DNA from: Sipunculus nudus
Taxonomy: Eukaryota > Annelida > Sipuncula > Golfingiida > Sipunculidae
DNA length: 64,000 nt
Assembly (NCBI GenBank): GCA_026874595.1
Contig: JAPPUL010000095.1
Span: 310,001 to 374,000 of the forward strand
Direction of reading: 5' to 3'
Positions 38,000 through 46,265 of the stretch are shown piece after piece. The position numbers and the translations under genes are program-made. Below the pieces are notes generated by a model, which was not told the origin of the DNA, searched no databases, and saw only the letters and a list, made by a program, of their open reading frames with translations. Position 1 is the stretch's first letter, and every line of letters starts with the position of its first letter.

Positions 38000-38854
38000 A
38001 TGGTAGCTTTAACTCATACTTGCAATATTAATAACCTTACTCTTTTCTCTTTCGACAAAATTGCCCCCTCTTATCAAAAAGATTTATTCTCTTCTTGTTT
38101 AAAGCAAATTAACTCTTTTGCACATAAACAAAATATCTCTTGGGGCTTTTGGCCTTTATCTTTTGTCGAAGACAATATTAACTTTCTTGAATCTATACTC
38201 TCCAAAACAGAAGCTAATTCCTTACGAAACTTTAAGTCTTATAAACGTAAACTACAATTTGTTGGGGCTCGTGCTCTTGCTAAGATTATTATATCTAATA
38301 ATATACCAAATTCTTTTTATAACTTCTCATCTATAAATCATAAGCAAATTTCTATCAATAAAGGTGATAACGGTGCTCCTTATATCTTTATCAATAATAG
38401 AAAATATAATAACCTTTTTATTTCTATCTCCCATGACCAGGCTTTCCTTTTAGTTGCTATCGCTAAATACCCTATTGGTGTCGATATCCAACCTTTCTCT
38501 CATAAACTATTTGATATTAAAAACTATTTTATTTCTCAAAACGAAAACTACATTATCTCAAAATATAAAGAAGCGATAATTAAAGAAGCGATAACTAAAA
38601 AACAATCTTTACTTGAGTTTCATAAATATTTAGTGGGACTTGTTTGGACATCCAAAGAGGCTATTGCTAAGATATTTAACAAAAGTATTTTTTATACTAG
38701 AAAATATGCATCGCTTAAAAAAATAGAAAATAATGTCCTTTCTTTTGACTATTTAATTGCAAAACAACCCCCCCCCTCTTACAAAACTATCTCTTCTTAC
38801 AACTTCCTCTTTGATAAACACCTGATTTCTATCGCTCTTAAAAGAAATCCATAA
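38000..38854 (+). CDS. 4'-phosphopantetheinyl transferase, Sfp-like
   Basis: Transfers phosphopantetheine from CoA to carrier proteins. 284 residues, with the bipartite motif ISISHDQAFLLVAI...GVDIQ (Mg-binding Asp) and WTSKEAIAKIF (the W/F-xxKE-A-xxK site). The length and layout fit the Sfp/AcpT group rather than short AcpS. No polyketide or peptide synthase is in the window, so it may serve the fatty-acid ACP or distant carriers. The gene is divergent from tldD and, like pdxA, its coding strand is C-rich and G-poor. Confidence 0.85.
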   Translation: MVALTHTCNINNLTLFSFDKIAPSYQKDLFSSCLKQINSFAHKQNISWGFWPLSFVEDNINFLESILSKTEANSLRNFKSYKRKLQFVGARALAKIIISNNIPNSFYNFSSINHKQISINKGDNGAPYIFINNRKYNNLFISISHDQAFLLVAIAKYPIGVDIQPFSHKLFDIKNYFISQNENYIISKYKEAIIKEAITKKQSLLEFHKYLVGLVWTSKEAIAKIFNKSIFYTRKYASLKKIENNVLSFDYLIAKQPPPSYKTISSYNFLFDKHLISIALKRNP

Positions 38855-38875
38855 GACCTTTATTGCTTAATCGAT

Positions 38876-38893
38876 ACTATAAACGTTTATAGT
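38876..38893. terminator. 18-bp palindrome between convergent genes
   Basis: The sequence actataaacgtttatagt is a perfect palindrome in the 42-bp space between the ends of the phosphopantetheinyl transferase gene and the next, minus-strand gene. It could act as a weak two-way terminator, but it is AT-rich and lacks a clear T-run, so this is a tentative call. Confidence 0.35.
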
Positions 38894-38896
38894 AAA

Positions 38897-39826
38897 CTAT
38901 TTCTTACGCTTTTTTGGCTTTAAGCTCTTTAACATCTTTACGTATTCTTTTTGCAAAACTTCATACCTTAAAGTTGCAACCCTTCCTTTCGAATAGACCT
39001 TACGCCTTTGCATTACCTTTTGCAATACCGGATATATCTCCGGATAAGCGCTTTTAGCCATTGGATATAATAACGTTGACAATACCTTTACTGTTTCTAT
39101 TACTTCTTCGGCTTGCTTAGCACTTTTTGTATATACTTTGACTTCGCATACGTCTTTTCCTTTAGAACCCCTGTATCTCATGCCCCATATACTGCTTGCC
39201 ATAGAGTCTAAAGCATTCCCCAAAGCAGCATATTTTCCAAGTTTTAGCCCATCGCTAACAAACCATATTAAAGAACTATTCTTCGAATATACCTTTATAT
39301 AATCTATAAGCTTTTTATTTCTATATATGTTATTCTTATCTCCACCTTGTAGCACCGATAAGCCCTCTTCCATATTACCCGATTGCGTAAGCAGCATATA
39401 TCTCCCCCCTTCAAGCACTGTTATGTCTCGTTCTGGATAGCTTAGGTATTTTATTCCTAAGGATGTCTTTTCCTTTGCTTTGGCTTTGTGAGTCTTTAAT
39501 ATGCTTTTATACAGCTGCTTGTAGCTGAATCTACCTTCCGCTATTAAAAAAGTACGCCCTTTTGTATTAGCATCTAATCTTGAATAGCCATAAATACGTG
39601 AAACTTTAGAAAGATTTATATAGCGTTCTTTACTAAAATCATTTAACCTTTTCCATAAGGCAGGATTTAAACGGCTAATCTCTTTTAATCTCTTCTTTGA
39701 TACATTAACTCCAAACGCAATATCTGCGTCTTTTGATATGAAAGATAATAGGTCTCGTTTTGCGTATAGACCAACTTCAAGTAGTAAGAACAACGTAACC
39801 AAAACAACTATTAATTTATTTCTCAC
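38897..39826 (-). CDS. Unrecognised secreted protein
   Basis: 309 residues starting from GTG with an AAGGAG upstream. N-terminal signal peptide (LIVVLVTLFLLLEVGLYA), then a mixed alpha/beta protein with many Lys; C-terminus is highly basic (LKPKKRKK). It has a general resemblance to periplasmic proteins with paired repeats (for example the start SKDADIAFGVNVSKKRLKEI), but I cannot name a family. Probably periplasmic. Confidence 0.7.
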   Translation of the reverse strand: MRNKLIVVLVTLFLLLEVGLYAKRDLLSFISKDADIAFGVNVSKKRLKEISRLNPALWKRLNDFSKERYINLSKVSRIYGYSRLDANTKGRTFLIAEGRFSYKQLYKSILKTHKAKAKEKTSLGIKYLSYPERDITVLEGGRYMLLTQSGNMEEGLSVLQGGDKNNIYRNKKLIDYIKVYSKNSSLIWFVSDGLKLGKYAALGNALDSMASSIWGMRYRGSKGKDVCEVKVYTKSAKQAEEVIETVKVLSTLLYPMAKSAYPEIYPVLQKVMQRRKVYSKGRVATLRYEVLQKEYVKMLKSLKPKKRKK

Positions 39827-40004
39827 TATTTTTATTAATCTCCTTAAAGAATTCTATATTATTAATATATACTATATTAATAATATAAGCTCCTATGAAT
39901 TCATCTATAAAAGAATTTATTAATAATAAAAACGATTATCTATTTATTATTAACCTTCAGTTATTTATTATTAACCCACAGTGTAGCTAAATAATGTTTA
40001 AAAA

Positions 40005-40949
40005 ATGAAAGTTAATATTAAGAACATAGACATAGAGGACAATTTATACATCTTTTCTTTCCCAAATAATGATTCTTTTAACTATCATATTACTATCTGG
40101 GACAAAAAACCTATTTATATGCCTATACCCATTCAGAAGAAGGGGAGTAACTCATTTAGAATAATTGCTGATAACTTTATTGTTAAGGCTCTTATAGCAT
40201 GTGGGGAGAATACTTTGTCTACGCACATTGTCAATGGAAGCCCTTTAAGCGTCTTTACTCAAGGTATTATTAATACCATTTCTTACAGAAACTTAAACCT
40301 AATAGAAAAAGCAAATATTATAAGGCTTTTAAAGCAGTTTAATGAAGATAATACTATCAAATATATGTCGTTAATAGGGGAAGAACCATCTTTAAAACGC
40401 TTAGAGACATTACTTAGTTTAAGTAAGCTTATTTATCAACTAAAGCTTTTTATTGTTGAGGCAAAGTTAAACCTTAGTAGCGCAGAAAGACTTACTATAC
40501 TCTCGCATCAAGAACAACATTCTATACATAGAATAATATATACTTTATCTTTAGGTACAAACAAAGTCAAAACCCTTCTTGAACAACTATTCTTTATTGC
40601 AAGAAAAGAAGGCGTTTTATGTTTTGATATATTACAAGACCTTATTAAGCTTTTAGAGGCAAATAGTAATACAAATATTAAAAATAAGCAAAATATTATA
40701 TTCAAATACCTTCTTGCAAGGCAATACCCTATGTTTCATGCTAAACTTATTAAAATTCAACATGTTTTAAATACACTTGATATTCCTAAAATGTGTACAA
40801 TAACTCCGGAAGAGCCCAATCTTGAAGGAACAGGTATCAAATTAACCTTAATTGCTAAATCAAAGGACAATTACCAAAAATCAATACAAAAGCTAAATGC
40901 TCTATTAAATGACGAGAGGTTTGATACTTTATTTAGATTATTATCATAA
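40005..40949 (+). CDS. Unrecognised 314-residue protein, faint ParB-like middle
   Basis: Soluble, no signal peptide. The middle (NLIEKANIIRLLKQFNED, then IVEAKLNLSSAERLTILSHQ and LEQLFFIARKEGV) weakly recalls the helix-turn-helix part of ParB/RepB proteins, but the N-terminal ParB nucleotide-binding motifs are missing. Therefore no function is assigned. It stands alone before the PBP gene with a 246-bp gap in which I see no further signal. Confidence 0.6.
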   Translation: MKVNIKNIDIEDNLYIFSFPNNDSFNYHITIWDKKPIYMPIPIQKKGSNSFRIIADNFIVKALIACGENTLSTHIVNGSPLSVFTQGIINTISYRNLNLIEKANIIRLLKQFNEDNTIKYMSLIGEEPSLKRLETLLSLSKLIYQLKLFIVEAKLNLSSAERLTILSHQEQHSIHRIIYTLSLGTNKVKTLLEQLFFIARKEGVLCFDILQDLIKLLEANSNTNIKNKQNIIFKYLLARQYPMFHAKLIKIQHVLNTLDIPKMCTITPEEPNLEGTGIKLTLIAKSKDNYQKSIQKLNALLNDERFDTLFRLLS

Positions 40950-41195
40950 TCTTGTTGCTTTTTTTAACATCTTTTAAGAAAAGACCTCTAAGCAATTATT
41001 GTTTAGCAAGCGTTAGGTATATATTTACTACACATTATGAGTTTTTTTATATATATTCTTTATAATATTAATCTTTAAATTAAATTCTACTATAACCATT
41101 ATGGCTTATATTAACTTATGATAGCTATAACATTTTTATGCTTATATGTATAAACTATATTTATAATTGTGTAGATAATAAAGACGCTTTATATT

Positions 41196-44100
41196 ATGAT
41201 TAAATATATACTTAATAACAGCCTTATACCTTTTAAAAGACCTCAGCTACAGTTTAGACATGTTTTAATATACATTATAATATTACTTGTTATTATAGTT
41301 CAACTAGCATTCGAAGAAAAAGAAACTGATAGCAAAGAATTATTTATAGCAGCAAATGAGAATTTGAAAGAGATTGGTTTAAAACCAGAACTTGATAAAA
41401 GCCAATTTAATAAACGTTCTAATAATTTATGGGTGAGCTTAATTTATTATGAGCAATATAAATTAGCTCTTGACAAATATTTTAAAGGCAATAAGCCTAT
41501 TATACCAAATCCAAAATATCCCGTAATATCCTTTTGGATAAAAGATATAACAGGTTATCATATCTTTGCTCCTACTAACTTAGTTGAAATTGTATCTTTT
41601 CTTAGAAAGAATTTAGGCTCTGGAATAACCATTAGGACAGAAAGTAAAATACTAGGTGCCAGAACTATAAATACATCTTCAAAACTACATGTGCTAAAAC
41701 TAATAAAGGATTATAAGGAGAATATAAATAATAGGTTTAAAATAGTTATAGAAGGTTATGAAGGAAGGAAACGCAAGCGCAAAGGAAGAAAGAAAGTCAA
41801 AAAAGTATATGTAGTAAGTTTTTCTACTGTCCCAAATATTGCAAACGACATAAAGAACTATATTTTACAATCTAAGCTACATCAAGTAAAACTAAGATTA
41901 TTTGAAAACGAGGATAGTGTAAAATTCTTTTCTTATGATAAGACCGATGATACTAAGGATAACGTAAAACACCAAGAGCTTAAAAAAGAAATTAAAAAGG
42001 ATAGCAAAGATAACCTCCGTCCCAAAAAACAAGTACTAAAACCAACTTTAATATATAAAACTAATATACCAAGGGTATATACGGAAGATTATATAAGTCT
42101 ATTATTAAATCAGATACAGTCTAAAATGGCACGTGTATATACATTAAGTTTTTCATTAAAGCACGGACAGCAAAAATATACAAAGCTTTTTAAGATCCCA
42201 TTTGATGAATTTCCTAAAACTTCAAATATGTTAAATGCTTTATTTACAGGGTCAGATGCTAAAAATGTCGTTATTGAACAACTTACATTAAAGGAAAGCA
42301 AAATACTAAAACACCGTCCGAATTCACGAGAATATATAGATGCTCAGGAGATACCCAAGAATATAAAAAAAGCGTATCTTTTAATCGAAGATGATAATTT
42401 TTATGTACAAGGAGGCGGAATAGACCCTATAGGCTTATCTAAGGCAGCATTTGGATATATATTTTCTAAGGAAAGAAAGGGCAATGCAAGCATAATAGAA
42501 CAAATATATGAAATGTACTTAGGCAAACAGTCAAAAACTCCTTTTGAAAAACTAATACAAATACTTGGGGCCATGTATTTAGACTACTATACTAAAGACA
42601 GAGACAAGTTCCTAAATTTGTATGTACAATCTATCCCCGGCTCGTTTTTTAGGGACCATAATTATGGGATAAAGGGTATAATTAGGAATTACTTAAATAA
42701 AAATACTCTTGCAAGCCTAAGTACAAAGGAACTTGGATGGCTAACCCGTATAGGGCTTTCTCCAAATACATTTGGGCAAGACTACATACGATATCATATA
42801 CTAAAAGATGAGTTTAGCAAGATAGGGATAGACATAACAAATGATGATGAGATTATAAGCTTTTTGAAAGAAAGATCAAAAGCTTTAGAAAAGGAGTATA
42901 GAAAGAAGAATAGAAAACGAAAACGCTCAAAGGAGCTTGAGGAAAAAGAAAAGAATAGTAGGAAAAAAGAAATAGATTCAACATTGTCGCTTATAAATAG
43001 GGTACAGCAAGCATATAAGGTAACAGAATCAAGGATAAAAAAGGCTTTAGAGGAGTTTAAAAAAGGTAATGAGACAGTAAGGCCGTTAATAAACGAAGAA
43101 GAGTATACTAAAGCTAAAGCCCAAATCATAAACTTTAAACCATCACGTATAATAAATGAATACCAAAGTTATACAGATCAGACACTAAAAGAATTGACAA
43201 GATATTTAGGGAGCTGGTCAATAAATGCTAATCTAGATTTAGAAGTAGAATTTCATGAAAAAGAACAAATTATACTAGAGGAGGAACTTGCAAAAAGTAC
43301 TAAGTTGGTATATAACTTTAGAGAGGATAGTAAAGTAGAGCGCAAGGAATACGGTGGAGCTGCAGTACTTGTTAAAACGCATAATATAAAAGATGCAAAG
43401 ATAGCAAATAAGATAATAGCAATAGCCTCAAAACACACAAGTCCAAAAGTATATTTTAATTGGGCAGTACACGGGCACAGACATTTTGGGTCAATATTCA
43501 AATGGATAGTCCTATTATTATACTTAGATAAAAAAGGAACTTTGCTTGATACCTATTACGATATACCAAGGTCATTTGAATATGTAGTAGAAAAGGAAAA
43601 TGGTAAAAAAGTAAAAGGGCTTTATAGGCCTGACAATTGGAGAATAGATAGGGAATATAATTATGGCCATTTTACATATAAAAAACATGATAATGTATAC
43701 AATTTCCTTCAATCAAAAAATAATACATTTGTAAAGCTTGCAGATCTCGTAGGACTTAAGAGTCTAAGTGCGTTTTTAAACGATGTAGGAGATTTGAATA
43801 GAGATGGAATATCTAAACACTTAAAGTTTAAGCCTATATATCCGATAGCGCTTGGCTCGCAAGATATAAATAGTATCAGGTTTGCCCAGATAAACACAAT
43901 AATAACAAATCGTGGTGTACTAAAGCCAATAACTACACTAAGCCGACTAATTCAAAGCGATAATAAAGAATTAAAGATAGACTTTTCAAAAGAGAGTAAA
44001 CAAGTCATATCACGAGAGGCTGCAGAGGGAGCCTTATTTTGCGGATATTTAAATACCTATTTTGGAACGGCAAAGAGATTTATAAAAGGTGGAGCAGGCA

Positions 44101-45038
44101 AGACAGGCTCATCGGATACCGATGTATCGTTTCTAGCCACAACTCTAAGAACCCCTGATGAGTATATAGAAGATGACAAAGATAACTTATTAAACCATAA
44201 CTTACTATACCTAATAAATATAGGTGTAAATGAAGGGAAGGTAGATGATGGCTTATTTGGAGGGAATGTACCTGCTTTGAATGCCAAGGAAGTATTTGAA
44301 AGGCTACTTGGTAGAGAGTATGTAGGGAAGAGGGAAGAGGTAGAATTAAAATACCCTATAGGCGGGAATATAACAAAGTACTTTTCGAAGAAGTTTTTAT
44401 ATAAACCTGTATTGGAACCAAGAAAGCTAAACAATAAGAACATATACGCCCCAATTTTACGTAAGACAAGGATAAAAACCGAAAATACAATAGATCTTGA
44501 AGAGCTACTTTTGATAAGAAGTGATTATGAGAGACATAAGGATTTAGAACTTGAAGAAAAAACGGCAATAGACTTTGCAAAAGTTGATGGCGAGATATTT
44601 GATGAACTTAGCCCGGAAAGACAACAAGAATATAGAAATATAGCCTCAGTTGAGGTTGAAAAGCAGAAATTTGAATACCAGTTTAAAAGGTACGAAAGAC
44701 AGCTTTGGAACGAGAGTATGGAGAATCCAAATAATGATGATAAATACGAATATATACCTGATATAAAAGAGCTTACTAAAAAAGAGCAAGAAGAGATAGA
44801 AAATATTTATAAAGAAGAATATGATAAAGAAATTATAGAACAACAAAAAGAAGTAGTAGGAGCTGGTGGTGATACTGAGAGTAGTATACTCCAACAGTTA
44901 ACTGAAAACGAAGCTATATTAAATGAGTTAGAAGAAAAAGCGAAAGCAAAAGAAGACCAAGGCACCAAAAATGATATACATGAGGAAGAGGAGAGTTTCT
45001 TAAAAAACCTAATAGACGAAACATTGAATGATAGATAA
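41196..45038 (+). CDS. Very divergent class A penicillin-binding protein (1280 residues)
   Basis: One transmembrane helix (residues 21-39). Residues 385-527 follow a GT51 transglycosylase pattern: IPKNIKKAYLLIEDDNFY, where the catalytic Glu is E398, then GNASIIEQIYEMYLG in place of GGSTITQQ, and LASLSTKELGWLTRIGLSPNTFG. The His of EDxxFxxHxG is Gln. The transpeptidase part keeps all three motifs: S766-I-F-K, S840-K-N and K969-T-G-S. Insertions (240-380, 560-640) and a long Glu/Lys-rich tail after about 1100 make it much longer than usual. Probable envelope peptidoglycan synthase; transglycosylase activity is uncertain. Heads a chain of overlapping genes ending in hisI. Confidence 0.82.
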   Translation: MIKYILNNSLIPFKRPQLQFRHVLIYIIILLVIIVQLAFEEKETDSKELFIAANENLKEIGLKPELDKSQFNKRSNNLWVSLIYYEQYKLALDKYFKGNKPIIPNPKYPVISFWIKDITGYHIFAPTNLVEIVSFLRKNLGSGITIRTESKILGARTINTSSKLHVLKLIKDYKENINNRFKIVIEGYEGRKRKRKGRKKVKKVYVVSFSTVPNIANDIKNYILQSKLHQVKLRLFENEDSVKFFSYDKTDDTKDNVKHQELKKEIKKDSKDNLRPKKQVLKPTLIYKTNIPRVYTEDYISLLLNQIQSKMARVYTLSFSLKHGQQKYTKLFKIPFDEFPKTSNMLNALFTGSDAKNVVIEQLTLKESKILKHRPNSREYIDAQEIPKNIKKAYLLIEDDNFYVQGGGIDPIGLSKAAFGYIFSKERKGNASIIEQIYEMYLGKQSKTPFEKLIQILGAMYLDYYTKDRDKFLNLYVQSIPGSFFRDHNYGIKGIIRNYLNKNTLASLSTKELGWLTRIGLSPNTFGQDYIRYHILKDEFSKIGIDITNDDEIISFLKERSKALEKEYRKKNRKRKRSKELEEKEKNSRKKEIDSTLSLINRVQQAYKVTESRIKKALEEFKKGNETVRPLINEEEYTKAKAQIINFKPSRIINEYQSYTDQTLKELTRYLGSWSINANLDLEVEFHEKEQIILEEELAKSTKLVYNFREDSKVERKEYGGAAVLVKTHNIKDAKIANKIIAIASKHTSPKVYFNWAVHGHRHFGSIFKWIVLLLYLDKKGTLLDTYYDIPRSFEYVVEKENGKKVKGLYRPDNWRIDREYNYGHFTYKKHDNVYNFLQSKNNTFVKLADLVGLKSLSAFLNDVGDLNRDGISKHLKFKPIYPIALGSQDINSIRFAQINTIITNRGVLKPITTLSRLIQSDNKELKIDFSKESKQVISREAAEGALFCGYLNTYFGTAKRFIKGGAGKTGSSDTDVSFLATTLRTPDEYIEDDKDNLLNHNLLYLINIGVNEGKVDDGLFGGNVPALNAKEVFERLLGREYVGKREEVELKYPIGGNITKYFSKKFLYKPVLEPRKLNNKNIYAPILRKTRIKTENTIDLEELLLIRSDYERHKDLELEEKTAIDFAKVDGEIFDELSPERQQEYRNIASVEVEKQKFEYQFKRYERQLWNESMENPNNDDKYEYIPDIKELTKKEQEEIENIYKEEYDKEIIEQQKEVVGAGGDTESSILQQLTENEAILNELEEKAKAKEDQGTKNDIHEEEESFLKNLIDETLNDR

Positions 45039-45156
45039 AAAAAAACAAAGAAATGTAGAGACAGTAGTAAAAAGCGATAAAGGGCCAAGTAAAGATATAA
45101 AAGATATAAATAGTAAAGATATAATAAGCCCAATGGATAGAAGACATGCAAAATGA
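45028..45156 (+). CDS. Tiny ORF overlapping the PBP gene end (42 residues)
   Basis: ATG at 45028 overlaps the PBP stop (ends 45038); stop at 45156 overlaps the next ATG at 45146. The product is polar and rich in Lys, Asp and Ser (KGPSKDIKDINSKDII), probably disordered. No family. Support comes from the overlap arrangement, not from composition alone. Confidence 0.35.
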   Translation: MIDKKKQRNVETVVKSDKGPSKDIKDINSKDIISPMDRRHAK

Positions 45157-45280
45157 CGCAAAAGACATAAAGAACTTCTTATTAGATAAGCGAAAAGAAA
45201 GAAAAGATAAAGGCTTAAGCGCATACGCCTCGTATATAGCAAATAAGATAATATCGAATAATAGTAAAGTATGGAAATGA
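45146..45280 (+). CDS. Tiny ORF overlapping hisI start (44 residues)
   Basis: ATG at 45146, stop at 45280, ten bases inside hisI (ATG 45271). The C-terminal half KGLSAYASYIANKIISN looks like a real amphipathic helix. It faintly recalls the C-terminal helix of FlgM-type anti-sigma factors (…IADKII…), but this is weak and no flagellar gene is near. It may also be the second half of a split gene with 45028-45156. Confidence 0.4.
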   Translation: MQNDAKDIKNFLLDKRKERKDKGLSAYASYIANKIISNNSKVWK

Positions 45281-45663
45281 AAAGAGAGCAAGTATATCCC
45301 GATTTTGAAAAATGCAGGCTAGTACCTACAATAATCCAAGACACAAAAACAAACGAAGTATTAATGCTTGGATATATGAGTAAAGAGTCCTACGAAAAGA
45401 CATTATATAATGGTCAAGTACATTTTTACAGTCGAAAGAAAAAACAAATATGGAAGAAGGGAGAAAAATCAAATAATGTACAAAAAGTAAAAAAGATATT
45501 ATTTGATTGTGACAATGACACCCTATTAATACGCGTAGAACAAGTAGGCGGGGCATGTCATAAGGGTTACAGAAGTTGCTTTTACCAAGAGCTTAATGAA
45601 ACACATGATAAGCTAATGAATGTAGGGGAGGTAGTATTTAATCCTGATGAAGTATACAAATAA
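45271..45663 (+). CDS. hisI: Phosphoribosyl-AMP cyclohydrolase
   Basis: Third step of histidine synthesis, opening the adenine ring of PR-AMP. 130 residues. VLMLGYMSKESYEKTL, FYSRKKKQIWKKGEKSNN and DCDNDTLLIRVEQVGGACHKGYRSCF match; zinc/Mg ligands C and D in FDCDND and the C of GACH are present. The common CHTG is CHKG here. No hisE domain and no other his genes in the window. Confidence 0.93.
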   Translation: MEMKREQVYPDFEKCRLVPTIIQDTKTNEVLMLGYMSKESYEKTLYNGQVHFYSRKKKQIWKKGEKSNNVQKVKKILFDCDNDTLLIRVEQVGGACHKGYRSCFYQELNETHDKLMNVGEVVFNPDEVYK

Positions 45664-45686
45664 GAGGATAATAAGTAAGAGAGTAT

Positions 45687-46265
45687 ATGAAGCTATTTGA
45701 TCCTAAGAAGTACCAGAAACTAGAGACAAAAGAAAGATATGAGTTATTAAAGCCCCGAGAAACTTTATTATCGCTTGGCCTTGATGAGGGATTAGTTGGT
45801 GCTGATTTAGGCTGTGGGACAGGGTTTTTTACCATTGCGGCTGCAGATATATTAGGAGCAAAGGGCAAAATATACGCATTTGATATTCAAAAGGAGATGC
45901 TAACATACCTTAGAATGAAGATAGAAAGACCGAATGTTGTGCCTATACTGCTTGAAAATAGTACTAAACAAGTTGTCCTGCCACTAAAAGACAAGCTTTT
46001 GGATTTTGTTTTGATAGCTTTTGTTATACATGAGATTGAAGATATAAATTCAGTTATAAAAGAAACAAAGCGAGTTCTTAAACAAAATGGTCTTATAATA
46101 TTACTTGAATGGATAGTTAAAACGGAGGATATGGGTCCTCCAAAAGACCATAGGATTGGCGAGGATACTATTATTAAAGAACTTAAAGATAACAACTTTG
46201 AAATTAACAAAATGCTAACCATTAATAAATCAAATTATGCTATAATAGCAAATGCTATTCACTAG
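45687..46265 (+). CDS. Class I SAM-dependent methyltransferase
   Basis: 192 residues. Motif I ADLGCGTGFFTIAAAD binds SAM; FDIQKEMLTYLR is motif II and VLPLKDKLLDFVLIAFVIHEI the motif IV/V area, like UbiE/methyltransferase-11 proteins. Substrate unknown. Located 23 bp after hisI, so probably co-transcribed. Its stop codon directly abuts the ftsK stop codon on the other strand, leaving no intergenic base. Confidence 0.88.
   Translation: MKLFDPKKYQKLETKERYELLKPRETLLSLGLDEGLVGADLGCGTGFFTIAAADILGAKGKIYAFDIQKEMLTYLRMKIERPNVVPILLENSTKQVVLPLKDKLLDFVLIAFVIHEIEDINSVIKETKRVLKQNGLIILLEWIVKTEDMGPPKDHRIGEDTIIKELKDNNFEINKMLTINKSNYAIIANAIH

Noticed and set aside
45146-45280. FlgM anti-sigma factor
   Set aside because: Only a short C-terminal resemblance; no flagellar genes in the window.
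44057-45344. Several minus-strand Leu/Phe-rich ORFs opposite the PBP tail and hisI
   Set aside because: They look like membrane proteins only because they are the complement of Glu/Lys-rich coding DNA; no signal or family motif.
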